From assembly GCA_030490835.1 (NCBI GenBank), contig CM059975.1, forward strand, positions 60,379,174 to 60,443,173: DNA of 64,000 bases. Reading direction: 5' to 3'. This DNA comes from Annona cherimola (Eukaryota; Streptophyta; Magnoliopsida; Magnoliales; Annonaceae). Position 1 is the first letter of the stretch; every line of letters starts with the position of its first letter. The position numbers were made by a program, and so were the translations under genes. Positions 24,545 through 36,368 of the stretch are shown one piece after another. The notes under the pieces were generated by a model. It searched no databases. It was not told the origin of the DNA and saw only the letters and a list, made by a program, of their open reading frames with translations.

Positions 24545-24995
24545 AAAGGAACTTATATAAAAATTATATGAGGTTTGCAACGATAATCAAAGAATCAAGA
24601 GGTTTCTTTGTTACAGCCAAAGGATGGAATCAAACAGGAGTTATGGACTCGTTGTTTATAGAAGCCACTACAATGTGGCTAAAGGTGATGTGGGCTTTAA
24701 AAATTCAACTATGCTCAACTACAAATGGAATCAAATTCTTTGACTCTCATTATTTTTTAGCAAATGAGAAGCCTATTTTTGCTCCAACATGTACGATTCT
24801 CTTAAAGATAAAATTACTAGCATCAAAAGCTCAATCCATTTCATTCCACCATGTCATGCGAATTGGAAATTTGGTTGTTTGCCTTCTTGCTGATTTTGCT
24901 TCATGTAATATTTTATCCCACTAGGTATGATGGGCTAATCGTCCATACTTCTTTTGGAAAAGCTTTATATAGATAATTTTTTGCTAATGAAATAC
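24545..24995 (+). pseudogene. LINE 3' fragment with RNase H-like domain
   Basis: An open run to 24924 contains VTAKGWNQTGVMDSLFIEA and ISFHHVMRIGN followed by a DFAS end. This is the pattern of the RNase H-like domain (RVT_3) at the C-terminus of plant L1 elements. The same family appears on the minus strand at 60539-61085 (AAKGM...MTDSLLMEAMA, FTHVLRAGNEVAHSIAEF). The key ESD motif is lost here. Its left boundary is the end of the copia LTR. Confidence 0.6.
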
Positions 24996-27289
24996 AATGA
25001 CAATTGTATCTCTTATCCATCTGATCTTCTCTAATTTTAGAAGTCTTTAGGATAGAAGTCATCCTCTTTCAATCAAAAAACATTTCACCCTCGTCACACC
25101 CCAGTAAGTATATGCTACCATTTGTTGGATACTTTCAAAAATTTAGATTTTCAAAACATATCTTAAATTTATTTTGAGTTAATTCCAAATATGAGCACCC
25201 AAGTTTTTTTTTCCTATTTAGAGATATATCACATGTCTATAAAATAATAAATATAATTACACATTTTCACCATTTTTTCAAATAAAATAATGTTGCCGTG
25301 TGTTTTTAACAAAATATACTTAATTAAAACCTAAATCTAGGGAAGGTACATTATTTGTGTGTATGGTTATCAAAATATAATGTTATAACAATAAGAATTA
25401 AAAATCATCCTTTGCAAAAAAGAAGGAAAGGAATTTCAGTTTTAGCAAGGGTATTTTGGTAAAATTTATGGTGATATTCTAATATTTGAGTATATAAACA
25501 AAATGTGATCATATTTGTCATTTCTTTGATTTATGGTCATATTTAGAAATAGTTATAAAATTTATATTTATATTTGAAATTAATACATTTATTTTTACTA
25601 AAAATAAAAATGAGTTTAATATCTTATAATGGAACTTGGACTTTCCTAGTGAATAAGATTTTATGCTAACAATTTATGTGAAAAATGTTAAAAATATAAT
25701 AATAAAAAGAGGATAATTAGATAGTTAAGGTGTAAGGTGGAATTTATTTTTACCAAAGGCCCATGTTCAATTTTTTTCACATTTTTATATAATTATTCTA
25801 TAAATTTCAATATTATCCCTTTTTATTTCGGTCATTACTATTATCATATCACATCTATTTCTCATTATTCTAAAATTTTCTCCACAAATTTTTTTGCAAG
25901 TTTCGATGCTATGTAACAACGGGCTATTATGGGTCCCATTTTCAATTGTTAAAATTTTTAATTTTAATGTGGGTCCCAGTGCATGTATCATTTTTGAAAC
26001 TTGGTAAAAAATTTATAGAAATATTCAACAATAATAAAATTAAATATTTAAACTACATATGCTCAGGCCTACATGAAACTGAAGAAAAACCTTACAAATT
26101 TGAAAAATGATATCTAAAAGAGCTGGCAAGTTGCAGCTTTATGCATACTATCAAAACTCTTTTTCATCACTTATTTACTGACATAACCTTGATTGGAGTC
26201 CTTTTTAAATGAGTTTGGTTGAGATAAAAGAGATCTAGGCAGTTATGGAAGCGTGGTTTTTAAATGATTCATGGTGGAAAAGGGAGATTTTGGGCCCATT
26301 TTCCCATGTTTATTTTGTGTAAAAGGATCAAAAGTACTCCGCTTACTAAAAATGTTTAGCGGAACTTATCTGTCAAGTTTGATGGATTTGCAATAAAAAA
26401 TCCTAAAAAGTACAAAACCTTAAGCTATAAATCGATAACTTTCAAATAATGCAGACGATATGATGATAGCTAGGGTAAGCAGACTCTTTGTCTCTTTATT
26501 ATTTTTATTAGGTCAAACCTCTTGTCTTCTTAATGTCATGTTACCTAAGGGATGAAATTTGGGCCAAGTTGAGCTCAACATTAGCTCGCTAAACCCGAAA
26601 AAGTCAATATAAAGATTTGGATTTTTGGAATTTGACATTAAGGAATTGATTTATAAATAAGATTAAGATTATGATTCAAGCTAACCTGAACTCGAGGAAC
26701 CAAAGCCCGCTTTTTCCTATTTATATTTAATATAAAATATATTTTATATGTAACACTTAAGTTTTTATATTATTTACATTTATGTTTGAATGAATATTGA
26801 AATTATCATAGATAAATAAAAATTATTTTCATTTGTATATATGTTTACAAAAATATTTATATTAGTTATTTTTAGTTTAATTGGTTTTCTTCCTTTCTCT
26901 TATTTTTAAAGATTAATTTTCTTCTAGAAATATATTGTGTACTATTATATTATTTAAAATTTAGTTAAGCTATATATTATTATTTCTGTTTACACGATTT
27001 GTTATTCTTGTATATTCATATGATTTAAACTAATTACTCTTATTCAAATGAAAATTTTAAAACTTGAATTCTAACTTGAAATTCAACCAAGCTTATTTTC
27101 ATAAATAAAATTAGAGTTTTTTTTGGATAATAAAGATTAGAATTTAGGTTTTAAAGAGGGAGCTGGGGTTAGAATTAAAATAAAAGTTCAACTTTACAAA
27201 TAATATTAAAGTTGTGATTGTGGTGAACTTGAATTTCATCAACCGATTCGACAACAAATTTTAGCAGCCGTAGCCACTTCTGTGTTCAA
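24996..27289. other. AT-rich intergenic stretch
   Basis: No gene recognised. Bases 25770-25900 faintly resemble the interior of the Tourist-like MITEs listed below (ATCATATCACATC). Otherwise only A/T-rich simple sequence is seen upstream of the LOR gene. Confidence 0.5.
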
Positions 27290-27609
27290 GTGTTAGTCCC
27301 ACCAATCGCATTACTTTGACTAATATTAAGAAACAAAGTGACCCCACAGGCTAGAAGCAAAGGGGAACAAACCACCGGCACCTCCCCTCCTTCCACTACT
27401 TATCCCCGTGAGATGAAGAAGATGACAAGATCGCCCGGGACACTTGGCTTGCAACCTGGCAACATGTCCGCGTCTCTCTCATGCATCTTAAGAATGTGGG
27501 CTATCTCAGATCCGTTGGCATTTTCCTCTTCCCACCGGGAGGTAAGGAAGGTAAAGAAACGCTGCTGCTGCTACTGCCAAGCCTAGCTCCGGCCGTCGGT
27601 TTGTCTGTC
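27290..27609 (+). promoter_or_regulatory. Upstream/5' UTR region of the LOR gene
   Basis: The base composition turns GC-richer here than anywhere nearby. A CCAAT at 27302 and a W-box core TTGACT (27316-27321) are present; W-boxes bind WRKY factors, which are known to control some LOR genes in defence. No clear TATA box is seen. An upstream frame with its own ATG (27338-27586) ends 24 bases before the chosen start, and an in-frame ATG at 27481 could extend the protein by 43 residues. Confidence 0.45.
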
Positions 27610-30600
27610 ATGGAAGGATCCAGTGCTCCGATGTTCGTTATTCCGGCAGTGGTGGTGGTGGGGCAGCAGTACCTCAGCCCCTACCCCATCGATCTCGTGG
27701 TTTCGGAGAAGACCTTGAGCCTTACCGACTCCGATTACGCCGTCAAGGACTTGAACGGGAACGTCATGTTCAAGGTCAAAGGCGTGCTCATGAGCATGAG
27801 GGACAAATGCCGTTTGCTAGATCCCGCTGGCAATCCCATACTCACCTTAAGAGAGAAGGTCTTTTTTTTTTTTCTAAAATTATGATCAGTTATCTTCTGC
27901 GTTTGGTGCATCTGTATAGTATTTTTATTAGGCTGAAGCATTTTGTAACTTATTTACTAGGAATGATCTGTTAGCTCGAGTTAAGCAGATGTCTTGCTTA
28001 GCCCACCTTGAAACATCCATATATAGTACTTTTTTTTCTTCATATATTTGTTTATCTAAGTATATTTAACATATGAATCAAGTTTTACCATTTTTGGATT
28101 GTGAAAATCTCAAAAAAATATATATACATATCAAAAAATGATAAAACTTGGTTTATATGTTAAATACACTTAGATAAACAAATTTATTAAGAAAAAAAAC
28201 AAAAAACAAGTTTTGTAAATAAGTTTTTTAAGGCAAACTAAGTAAAACATTTGCTTAACTCAGGCTACAAGATCATTCCTCTTTATTTATATGCTCACTT
28301 ATGATGTAATACTTGTCTAGATTAAACAAAATTCATCTGACAAAAAATCTTTCAAAAAATGGAATTTTGCGTAAAAAATGGCTAAAATATTTGATAACCA
28401 GAGGAACGCAAAAATATACAATCAGAGATACACTTTTATAGTTTTTATTAATGTTACAAATTTGCTCTAATATTTGACTAGATGTATCCATCTGTTCTTT
28501 ATTTTCTATGCAATTTTTATGATTTTTAGACTATTTTGTCTAAGGAATTGAATTATGGATCCCAAGTCAACGGAACCAATGTGCTTTTGTGTAATCTATT
28601 TATGTCGACCCATTTGATTATTATATAAATAGAAGTGATTTTGTTAGCCCGAGTTAAGTGAATACCTTGCTTAGGCCTTAGATCAGCTCAAAAATCCCAT
28701 TTACTATATTTATTTTTTATTTTTCATTATACACTTGTTTATCTAAGTGTATTTAACATATAAACCAAGTTTTATCATTTTTGGATATGTGAATATATAT
28801 TTTTTGAGTTTTTTAAACATCAATTTTTGAGATTTTTAAACATCTATTTTTTTAATCATAGATGTTTAAAAATCTCAAGAAAATATATACACACATCCTA
28901 AAATAGTAAAATTTGGTTTATGTGTTAAATACACTTAGATAAATAAGTATACGATGAAAAAGAAAAAAAAATGTTGTAAATGGATTTTTTAAGGTGGTTA
29001 AGGCTAAGCGAGAGATTCGCCAAGCCTGAGCTAATAAGATTATTTCTCTTATATAAAATCTATTTCAATAATCATATTTAATATCATTCGTATTATAAAA
29101 TCATATCCATTAGGGTCTTTTGGTGCTGATATTATTTAAAAGAATATAAAATTGTGTGTAAAATATGAAAATTGCTTTGATTTATTTATACCAATTATTA
29201 AAATTCCATAAAAAGTTTTAGAAATATTTATTTAGATCGGATAAAGAATGGATTAACAATTAAAAAATTTGAACGGGGTGATATGAATTATCTATTTTGT
29301 TTTACCCAAGTAAAAACATTGGCAATAAACTTTGGGATCCTAGCTAGGCAGGTCATAACTAGATTGATGGTTGAATTATATTTCATAATTCATCAAAGTG
29401 GCCCTATATGAAGAGGTTCCTCAGAACTCTGAAGTGCAGCTTTGATGGAGCCGGTTCCATAGGTGTGGAATTCTCATTAATAATTGGACTTTTATTCTCA
29501 CTAGTTTGAGCCTTTAGGACATGGTTCACCTGAGGATTCTTTCACCTGTCTTTAGTGTCGATTTGTATTGTTTGGTAAAATTGGCTGAATGAATTTTATC
29601 AGTGAATTCTACCATTGTAAACCAAGTGCATCTATTGAATACTAATCTTGCACAATGGCCTTAGCTTAATTTTTAAAATTCCTGCTGGTTCTGTATATCA
29701 TGCTTCATTAGTAGATTGTGGTGAAAGAGATGCATCATTGTTGTCCATTTAAAAATCTTAGTCATGCGGTGTGGTTAGAATGAGTTGTGGAGCAATATTT
29801 GGGCTGACAGCATGAATTGTGGCCATAGAATGGTGTTAAAGGAATAAATTTTGTATCCAGATCATTGTTGAGTTTGACGATGTGCCTGGATTTTGGGAAA
29901 TATAATGGAATTCAAAACTAAAATGTAAATGCTTTATGTTAGCTGAGAATTAGAGGGTTTACCTGGATTAGGAAGCAATAAAATTGAAAACTGAGATGTA
30001 AATATGTAAGGTTAGCTGAGCAAAAGAGATGTTTCATATGGTGGCATTAATTCTGAGTTCTATAAAGATAAAATACATAAATATTACATCTAGATATATG
30101 GGTAATGATGGGAAGAAGTGTGGGTTTCTAGGAGTATAGATGTCAGCAACGTCAAGTAAGTGACTAACTCACAGAACTGTTACATGCTGGTGCTGGAAAG
30201 CGTCAATCAGGTCAGATTAAAGGTCCTCTGTTTAATCAGAACACAAAGTTAAGTGTTGGTGTAATATTTGGAATTGGAGGGTGTGTTTGGGAAATGATAG
30301 AACTTTTGAACGAAAAGTTTTTGGTGTAAAAGTTGTTGAAATGAAAGAAAATAATGCGATATGATAGGAGTAATGATGAAGAATAAAGAGAATAAATTTA
30401 AAATAGATATGTTAATTGTATGAATAGTTGTGTAGAAATAATTGAAAAGTTAGGTAGTTTATATAGGAAGTTGCGAAGAAATAATAAAAAATTAAGTAGT
30501 TGTGGAAAGTGAAAAGTTTTAGATTGAAAATTTTTAGATGAAAACGTTTATTTAAAACCAAGTGCACCTTAAATAAATACGTATGATTTAAATGACATAA

Positions 30601-33600
30601 ATGGTATAATAAAATTAAATAAAAAGAAATGGTTTGATGCATGTGGATCAGGACCACAATAAATTTTTTGTATGCTATGTATTCCTTTTCAAAATTTAAA
30701 AGTTATTGTAATTCCCAAAAATGTTAACTTTTTACGACTTATTAGTTTCTGGCCGAAGTTGTTTTTTTAGCATCATAAATACCTCTCAATAAAGAGAGCT
30801 AGCAACTTGTAAATTGGCCAATTTACTGGCAACCTGAAAATATTATTTTAAAAGTTTTTTATATGTATATATACAAGCCGACTGATCATTTACGACCGGT
30901 CGGAAATCCGGTGATTTCCGACCGGTCAAAAAATATATTTTTTTTTATTTTTTTTGAAAAATAATTTTATAAACATGTTAATCTAGTTATATTTAATCTA
31001 TAAACCAAATTTTACCATTTTTGGATATGTGTATATATTTATTTTGGATTTTTAAATACAGGGGTATTTAAGTCATTTAAATACCCCTGTATTTAAAAAT
31101 CCAAAATAAATATATACACATATCCAAAAATGGTAAAATTTGGTTTATAGATTAAATATAACTAGATTAACATGTTTATAAAATTATTTTTCAAAAAAAA
31201 TAAAAAAAAATATATTTTTTGACCGGTCGGAAATCACCGGATTTCCGACCGGTCGTAGAAGATCAGGTCTCTATATACAATGCCTAGATCTCCCATTCTA
31301 TGAAATTTTTCAAAAATTAGAATTTATTTGATATTTTATTTTAATTTTTGAAAATAAAAAATAGGGCAAGGATAAACAGATATCCATGTCCTTTTTATTT
31401 TCAATTTTTTATCCTTTTCTTTCTTTTCTTTTTTTCCCTAGGGGGTTGGGGGTTGGTTTGTTTGTGCTTTCTGTAGGAATTAATAAAATCAACTGGTAAG
31501 ACTCAATATGTCCTATATTGGAAACTGCAAAAGCAATTTTTTCTTCATTTGAAACATTGCAAATACAGCAGTGAGACCTGACAGTTGTCGATGATATCAA
31601 CCAACTGGTTTTAGCAGACATCGAGAGAGCCTGTTAATCTCATATCAGCTAACGAATTTTAGTGGATGTTAATGGGTGATTTCAGCAATATAATTTTAGT
31701 GGGCAACATTTCTCATCATGCCATAGGTGGTTAGCCCATTACATCAATGAACATCTCATTAAATGCCACCTGTGCACGGCAGCAGTTATTTACTCCACTC
31801 GTCATGCCATCGATGATTAGAGCCCATTACATGAATGAGCATCTCATTACACACCTCCCATGCACTGCAGAAGTTCTTTACTCTATATTTCTTATTTTGA
31901 TTTTTTTTAATGAAATCTTTTCTGGATTTCTGTTATTCCATTTTCCTGCTCGGGTTTTAGATAAGGACTATGCATGATCGTTGGCAAGCATTCAGGGGGG
32001 AGAGCTCAGATTCAAAAGACTGTCTGTATAGTGTTAAGAAGTCTTCAATGATCCAGCTTAAGACATCATTAGATGTATTCTTGGCAGAAAACACTAAGGA
32101 ACAGGTTCCTGATTTCAAAATCCATGGAAGCTTCCTTGAGAGATCATGCACCATAACCAATGGAGATGGTTCAATCGTTGTAGCTCAGGTACGGATCGCA
32201 CTCCTGCTATGCTTTACTTGAGCCCTCTAGAAAGTTTTTTCTGTATGAGTGTAACTGAAATGGTGAGGATAATGTGATAGTTCCCACCCCTCTCTCCCTG
32301 CACTTGCTTAGATCTATTGTGTTGAATCGTCATTATCATCATTGTATTATCCTTGTTCTTGTTGGCTTTTAGAACATTTATCTGCAGAATTTTGTGAGTA
32401 ACTCAAGACTGTCACCTTTCATGTCTGATTGCCTCATAACTGTCATGGAGTACCTCAGTCAAGGCATAAGCTTCAGCTACTATGTAAACCAAATCTTGAG
32501 GATGCAAAGATGCATAGCATATAAATTCCCTTCAATCCATCGTTATTACCATCGTGTGCCTAAATGAGTTGCCACATAGTAGTTGACAAGCTTGTTCTGA
32601 AGATGATCCTTAGAGAATAAATGAAAAGCTTATTCCCAATGTCAGGTAAAGATGGAGGAACATTTGACTTCAAGTTACATAATTCATGTACTCTTTTTTG
32701 GAGAGCGAACCCAATGAAGTGGGGTACTTAAACCATCATAGATCTTCTCATTACTACGAGAATTACCACAGTGACAGTAGTTCTTTGAGAGAGAAAAATT
32801 AGAGTCCTTGGCTCAGAAATTTAGAGGGAGATTGAGCAGAACAATAAATCTGTATATAAACCTTGGGAATTGTACACTTACTGTTCTTTAGAGAATATCA
32901 TATCTCACGATTTCAGAGGTTGGCTGACTGGTAGTAGCCAGTACAGTATTCTCAGTTCTAGTATTTGGATTGGAGAACGCATGATCATGATTTGAGTTTC
33001 AGCTGATTGATCTCAGTTCCTAAGAAGATATCAGAGCTCAGAAGTTCTGATTTGGAGAATTGAAATTTGAAGCTTCCAAAATGAAGATCAGTGTCAGAAT
33101 AAAAAATCAGAGCTCAGAATTTCTGATTCAGAAAATTGAAATTCAAAGGTTCCAGATTGTCGTTCGATTTTGGAGTCAGACATTCTGTTGCTTTGAGTGA
33201 TGCTCAGATCTCAAAATCTGTAACTCTGCATTGTGTTTTGTAGTGGTTGTTGATAACGAGAGAGGGAAAGACTGTTGTTGCACTTGCAGATGAAAAAAAT
33301 GTTCAATTGCTGGTTGTAGAAGACAGTAACAAAATTATTATAGAGATAATAAAGTCGAATTCGCTTCTTTTTGTAATGGAAATAAATTCAGATAGCTGGA
33401 GGGAAGATTATATGCATCTTTGGTTTGGTTGGCAACCCAAAAGCACACTTATGACTAACAATTGTTGTTTCGTTGAGTGAATCTGGTTAAGGAAGCAGAC
33501 CACATTTAAGCAGGAATTTGGCAAAATGACGTTGTCTCAAAAATTTGCGTAACCTCTCAAGAAGATTTGCAACTTCTAAAAGAGAACTCTATTAAAATTT

Positions 33601-36368
33601 CAATGCCTTTGAAAGCATGTTCAAGATTTTGTGTTGTGAAGATGTGAATTTGTGACCCTGGACCTTTATTAATTATATTTTTATTGTGTTTTAGTTGTCC
33701 CCCATGGAAAAGATAGTTAGAAACTTGTTTTATTTGCTTCTAGTGTGTTTAGTTTGTCTCACATCGGAAAAGTAGTAAAAGGTTTTTCTTATATTGAGCT
33801 ATCAATAAAGCCCTCTGTGGACTTATAAAACACAAAGTTTGGAATACAAGTTATATTTTGAGTAAGCAAGTGCTTATTCACTCTTTGTGAAATTAAAGTT
33901 ATCCTTGACTTAGCCAATCGAGGTGGCCTTTTGATCATTTTGCTATAGTGGGGTTTTCAACCTTTCCAGGATTAATCTCTATGATGTCTTGGCATCAGCT
34001 TCTACTAGAGCAAGGTTGTTCTTTTCTTATTTTTCTTGTCTTTTTTCTTTTCTTATCTTCTTCTCTTTCTTTTTCTGTTAATTTTTTTTTTGCCTTTCTT
34101 TTGCTTTCTTTCGTTTGCTAGCATTATTTTTTGTTGTCTTTCTTTAGCTATATTTCTTTCCTTTTTTTCCTGTCTTTCTTTTGTCTTTTTCTTCATTTTT
34201 TTGCTGATTTTCCTAGAATTACTCCTTTTGTCTTGTCTTTTCCAGAATTGCTCTCCCCTCTTGTTGTTCTTTCCTGAATTTTTCCTAGTGTATTGTTCAA
34301 ATTCTTAGATCGTTGCCTTCAATCATTAACCAATATGCCACCCTAATGCCAACTCTCTTAAAGTGTTCAAGAAATTGAACTTGAGGAATTATGCAGACAA
34401 GTTCAAGAACTTTAAAAGAAGACTGCAATGCTTATGGATTCCCGAAATAAGAAGAATCTCACATCGAAGACAAGTCTTTTTCAAACAGGGGAGAATGACA
34501 CAAGAGCTTTGATAATTATGCTTTTATTGTGCTTTAGTTATCCCGCATTGAAAAGAGATAAATTTTGTTTTATTTGCTTTTAGTGTGTTTAGCTCATCTA
34601 GCGTCGGAAAAGTAATTAAGTTTTTTTTTTTTGCTTTTTAGATTGAGCTGTAAATAAACCCCCTCCATGAGATTGTAAGACATGAGGATAAGAATCCCAC
34701 ATCGAAGACAAGTTTTTTTCGAACAGGGGAGAATGACACGAGAGCTTTGATAATTATGCTTGTATTGTGTTCTAGTTATCCCACATGGAAAAGAGAGAAA
34801 TTTCGTTTTATTTGCTTTTAGTGTGTTTAGTTCGTCTCACACCAGAGAAATAATGAAGTGTTTTTTTCTTTCTAGATTGAGCTATAAATAAGCCCCCTCC
34901 ATGGGATTGTAAGACACGCAGTTTGGAATATGAGTTATCTTTTGAGTAAACAAGTGCTTATTTCCTCTGTGCAAGATTAAAAGTTGTCCTTTTTGGCTAT
35001 TTTGCCTATGCGAAAGTTTCATGTATTTAGCAGCGTCTATTTGAATTAATGTATCTTAATACAGATCCTTAGAAGATACTGAAGATTTATTACTTTCCTT
35101 AGAAGATGTTTTCTTTTTTGAGCTTTGTTTCTTTACAAAATTAGCTAAGAAGAGTGTTTGACTATTTGTAGTGTACTCTCCAATAAGTTAGCTAAACTTA
35201 TTTGCCTTCTTTCATATATAAACACAACTCTGATATAGGACGAGTAGTTCTAAATGCTGTTTTAGGGATGCCATCATTCTTTGGCCTAATTTGATGATGA
35301 ACAGATTTCAAATCGATTTATGAGAACAAACGTGCCATGTAATTTATCAATAACAATGAGATGGATAGAGATAGGATTATATCCTGCAGCTATATTCTTC
35401 ATCATTTCCTTCTTATAACTCAGTATTGGTTTCCTGTATATCAGTATGCAGTTTCTGAAAATGTTGCCGAAGGGTGTTTATGTCTTCTGCGCTTGTGTGA
35501 CCCCTTGGTTTAATTGAGTAATAGTAGCCTAAAAATGTTTGGACATACTGTTCCATTCCTGTCAGCACCATTCAACTTATAACAAATATACGAATCAGTA
35601 TAACCAACTTCCTTGCAGAAATCTGATGTATAACTAGTCTGACTCCATAGAAACACTGCTGATACCTCCCAGACTGAAGATTCAATTCAAACCCACCGGA
35701 TAGCTTTGACATTAACCCACCAGGTAATTATGACTAGTCACAACCCTTGATGGTGGTTGATTACCCTGCAATCATTAATGATGGATGGAAATCCATACAA
35801 GCTTCACTGACTCATCTAGCAAGCTGTAGGAACTAGAAAACTAACACGAGGGAGAACAAGAAACACTTAATATTATTTTTCTCCTGTGTGAAAAAAGTCT
35901 TATGCCCCATTTTATAAGGGGCATGAGCTATTGAGTTTCTAACTTGTTTTGATGTGAGACTTGGAGAAAAATATCAGAATATATCGAAATTGAAAAAACT
36001 ACCAAAGCTTATGCAATCATGTTGATGAAGCACAAGTCTTCAACCTTCTATGTTTGTAGGGTCTGGTTCACCATCTTTTCTAAACAGCATATGATGCTCC
36101 TTTTGCAATAGTTTTTTCCATGTATAAGCATCTACTGAAATTTCATGTAGCTACATTACCTTTGTTTACTTAAGATAGAAGGCTGATTGTTATGATTTGG
36201 AATTCAAACTGACTATGTTTGATGGGGATGCAGATGTGCAAGAGATACACGGCTATGAATCTGGTGCGTGGAAAGGATGCATTTGGTGTGACAGTCTATC
36301 CGAATGTTGACTATGCTTTCATTGTCTCTCTTATTGTAATCCTTGACCAGGTTAATAAAGAAGACTGA
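27610..36368 (+). CDS. LURP-one-related (LOR/Tubby-like C-terminal fold) protein, three exons
   Basis: Exons 27610-27858, 31961-32188 and 36234-36368 join in phase 0 to 203 codons plus stop, the usual LOR length (about 200-220). All introns are GT...AG. Residues 1-83 contain VVVVGQQYLSPYPIDLVV, SLTDSDYAVKDLNGN and ILTLREK. Exon 2 contains HDRWQAFRG, LYSVKKSSMIQLKT and FKIHGSFLERSC. Exon 3 contains FGVTVYPNVDYAFIVSLIVILD. These match the plant LURP-one-related family, which folds like the Tubby C-terminal/phospholipid-scramblase barrel. Members include LURP1, needed for basal defence against oomycetes, but most have no defined biochemistry, so only a membrane-associated or defence-linked role can be inferred. 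No signal peptide or membrane segment is seen. The start at 27610 is chosen by family length; an in-frame ATG at 27481 is the alternative. Confidence 0.93.
27958..28281. mobile_element. Mutator-like foldback MITE, GAGGAGTGAT end type (copy a)
   Basis: Ends TAGGAATGATC...GATCATTCCTC, with long inverted arms that include GAGTTAAGCA and TGCTTAACTC. Flanks CTTATTTAC and TTTATTTAT match at 7 of 9 bases, a decayed 9-bp target duplication. The inner arm carries AAGTTTTACCATTTTTGGAT and its inverse. Confidence 0.75.
28630..29048. mobile_element. Mutator-like foldback MITE, GAGGAGTGAT end type (copy b)
   Basis: The end AGAAGTGATTTTGTTAGCCC pairs with GAGCTAATAAGATTATTTCTC. It is flanked by a perfect 9-bp duplication, TTATATAAA (28621-28629 and 29049-29057). 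The inner arms carry GTTTATCTAAGTGTATTTAA and AGTTTTATCATTTTTGGATA with their inverses. Confidence 0.85.
30279..30568. mobile_element. Tourist-like MITE, inverted copy
   Basis: Ends GGGTGTGTTTGG and CCAAGTGCACC (decayed). The interior matches the reverse complement of the copies at 39652 and 43152 (AAGTTTTAGATTGAAAA, GATATGATAG). Confidence 0.7.
30877..31271. mobile_element. Mutator-like foldback MITE, GACCGGTC end type (copy c), near-perfect hairpin
   Basis: Two arms of about 190 bases are almost exactly complementary around a tiny loop (GTATTTAAGTCATTTAAATAC, centre near 31070). The terminal modules contain GACCGGTCGGAAATC and its inverse, themselves built on the palindrome GACCGGTC. Flanked by a perfect 9-bp duplication, TATATACAA (30868-30876 and 31272-31280). 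The inner arm shares ATTTTACCATTTTTGGATAT with copies a, b, d and f. No coding capacity. Confidence 0.92.
31716..31887. repeat. 86-bp tandem duplication near exon 2
   Basis: Two units, each starting TCATGCCAT and containing AGCCCATTACAT and ATCTCATTA. They end about 70 bases before the exon 2 acceptor. Confidence 0.75.
33030..33181. repeat. 76-bp tandem repeat
   Basis: Two units starting ATCAGAGCTCAGAA, then TTCTGATT, GAAAATTGAAATT-like sequence and TTCCA. Confidence 0.75.
33667..35035 (+). mobile_element. Short non-autonomous LTR element (TRIM-like), rearranged
   Basis: An LTR-like block (33667-33985) has TCTCACATCGGAAAAG, TATTGAGCTATCAATAAA and CAAGTGCTTATT. It is followed by TTGGCATCAG (33989-33998), a degenerate tRNA-Met primer site. 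After a T-rich internal part, GGGGAGAATGACACAAGAGC (34488-34507) looks like a pol-end/polypurine tract, then a second LTR-like block (34511-34745), a repeat of the tract (AACAGGGGAGAATGACACGA) and a third block (34746-35035). The internal part is only about 500 bases and encodes no protein I recognise. Confidence 0.6.

Larger units (their letters stand above)
27859..31960 (+). other. Intron 1 of the LOR gene (4.1 kb)
   Basis: Donor GT at 27859, acceptor TTTTAG ending 31960. It holds three Mutator-like foldback elements (27958-28281, 28630-29048, 30877-31271), a Tourist-like MITE (30279-30568) and an 86-bp tandem duplication (31716-31887) close to the acceptor. Between 29049 and 30278 I see nothing recognisable. 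Confidence 0.85.
32189..36233 (+). other. Intron 2 of the LOR gene (4.0 kb)
   Basis: Donor GT at 32189, acceptor GATGCAG ending 36233. It holds a 76-bp tandem repeat (33030-33181) and a short LTR element with repeated LTR blocks (33667-35035). The open frames 33247-33480 and 34036-34308 have no recognisable domain; the second is a T-rich low-complexity tract. No gene is seen in 35040-36233. Confidence 0.85.

Noticed and set aside
34036..34308. 90-codon Phe/Leu/Ser-rich frame, apparent membrane protein
   Set aside because: A pyrimidine-rich low-complexity tract inside the TRIM-like element; any T/C-rich DNA gives such a frame.
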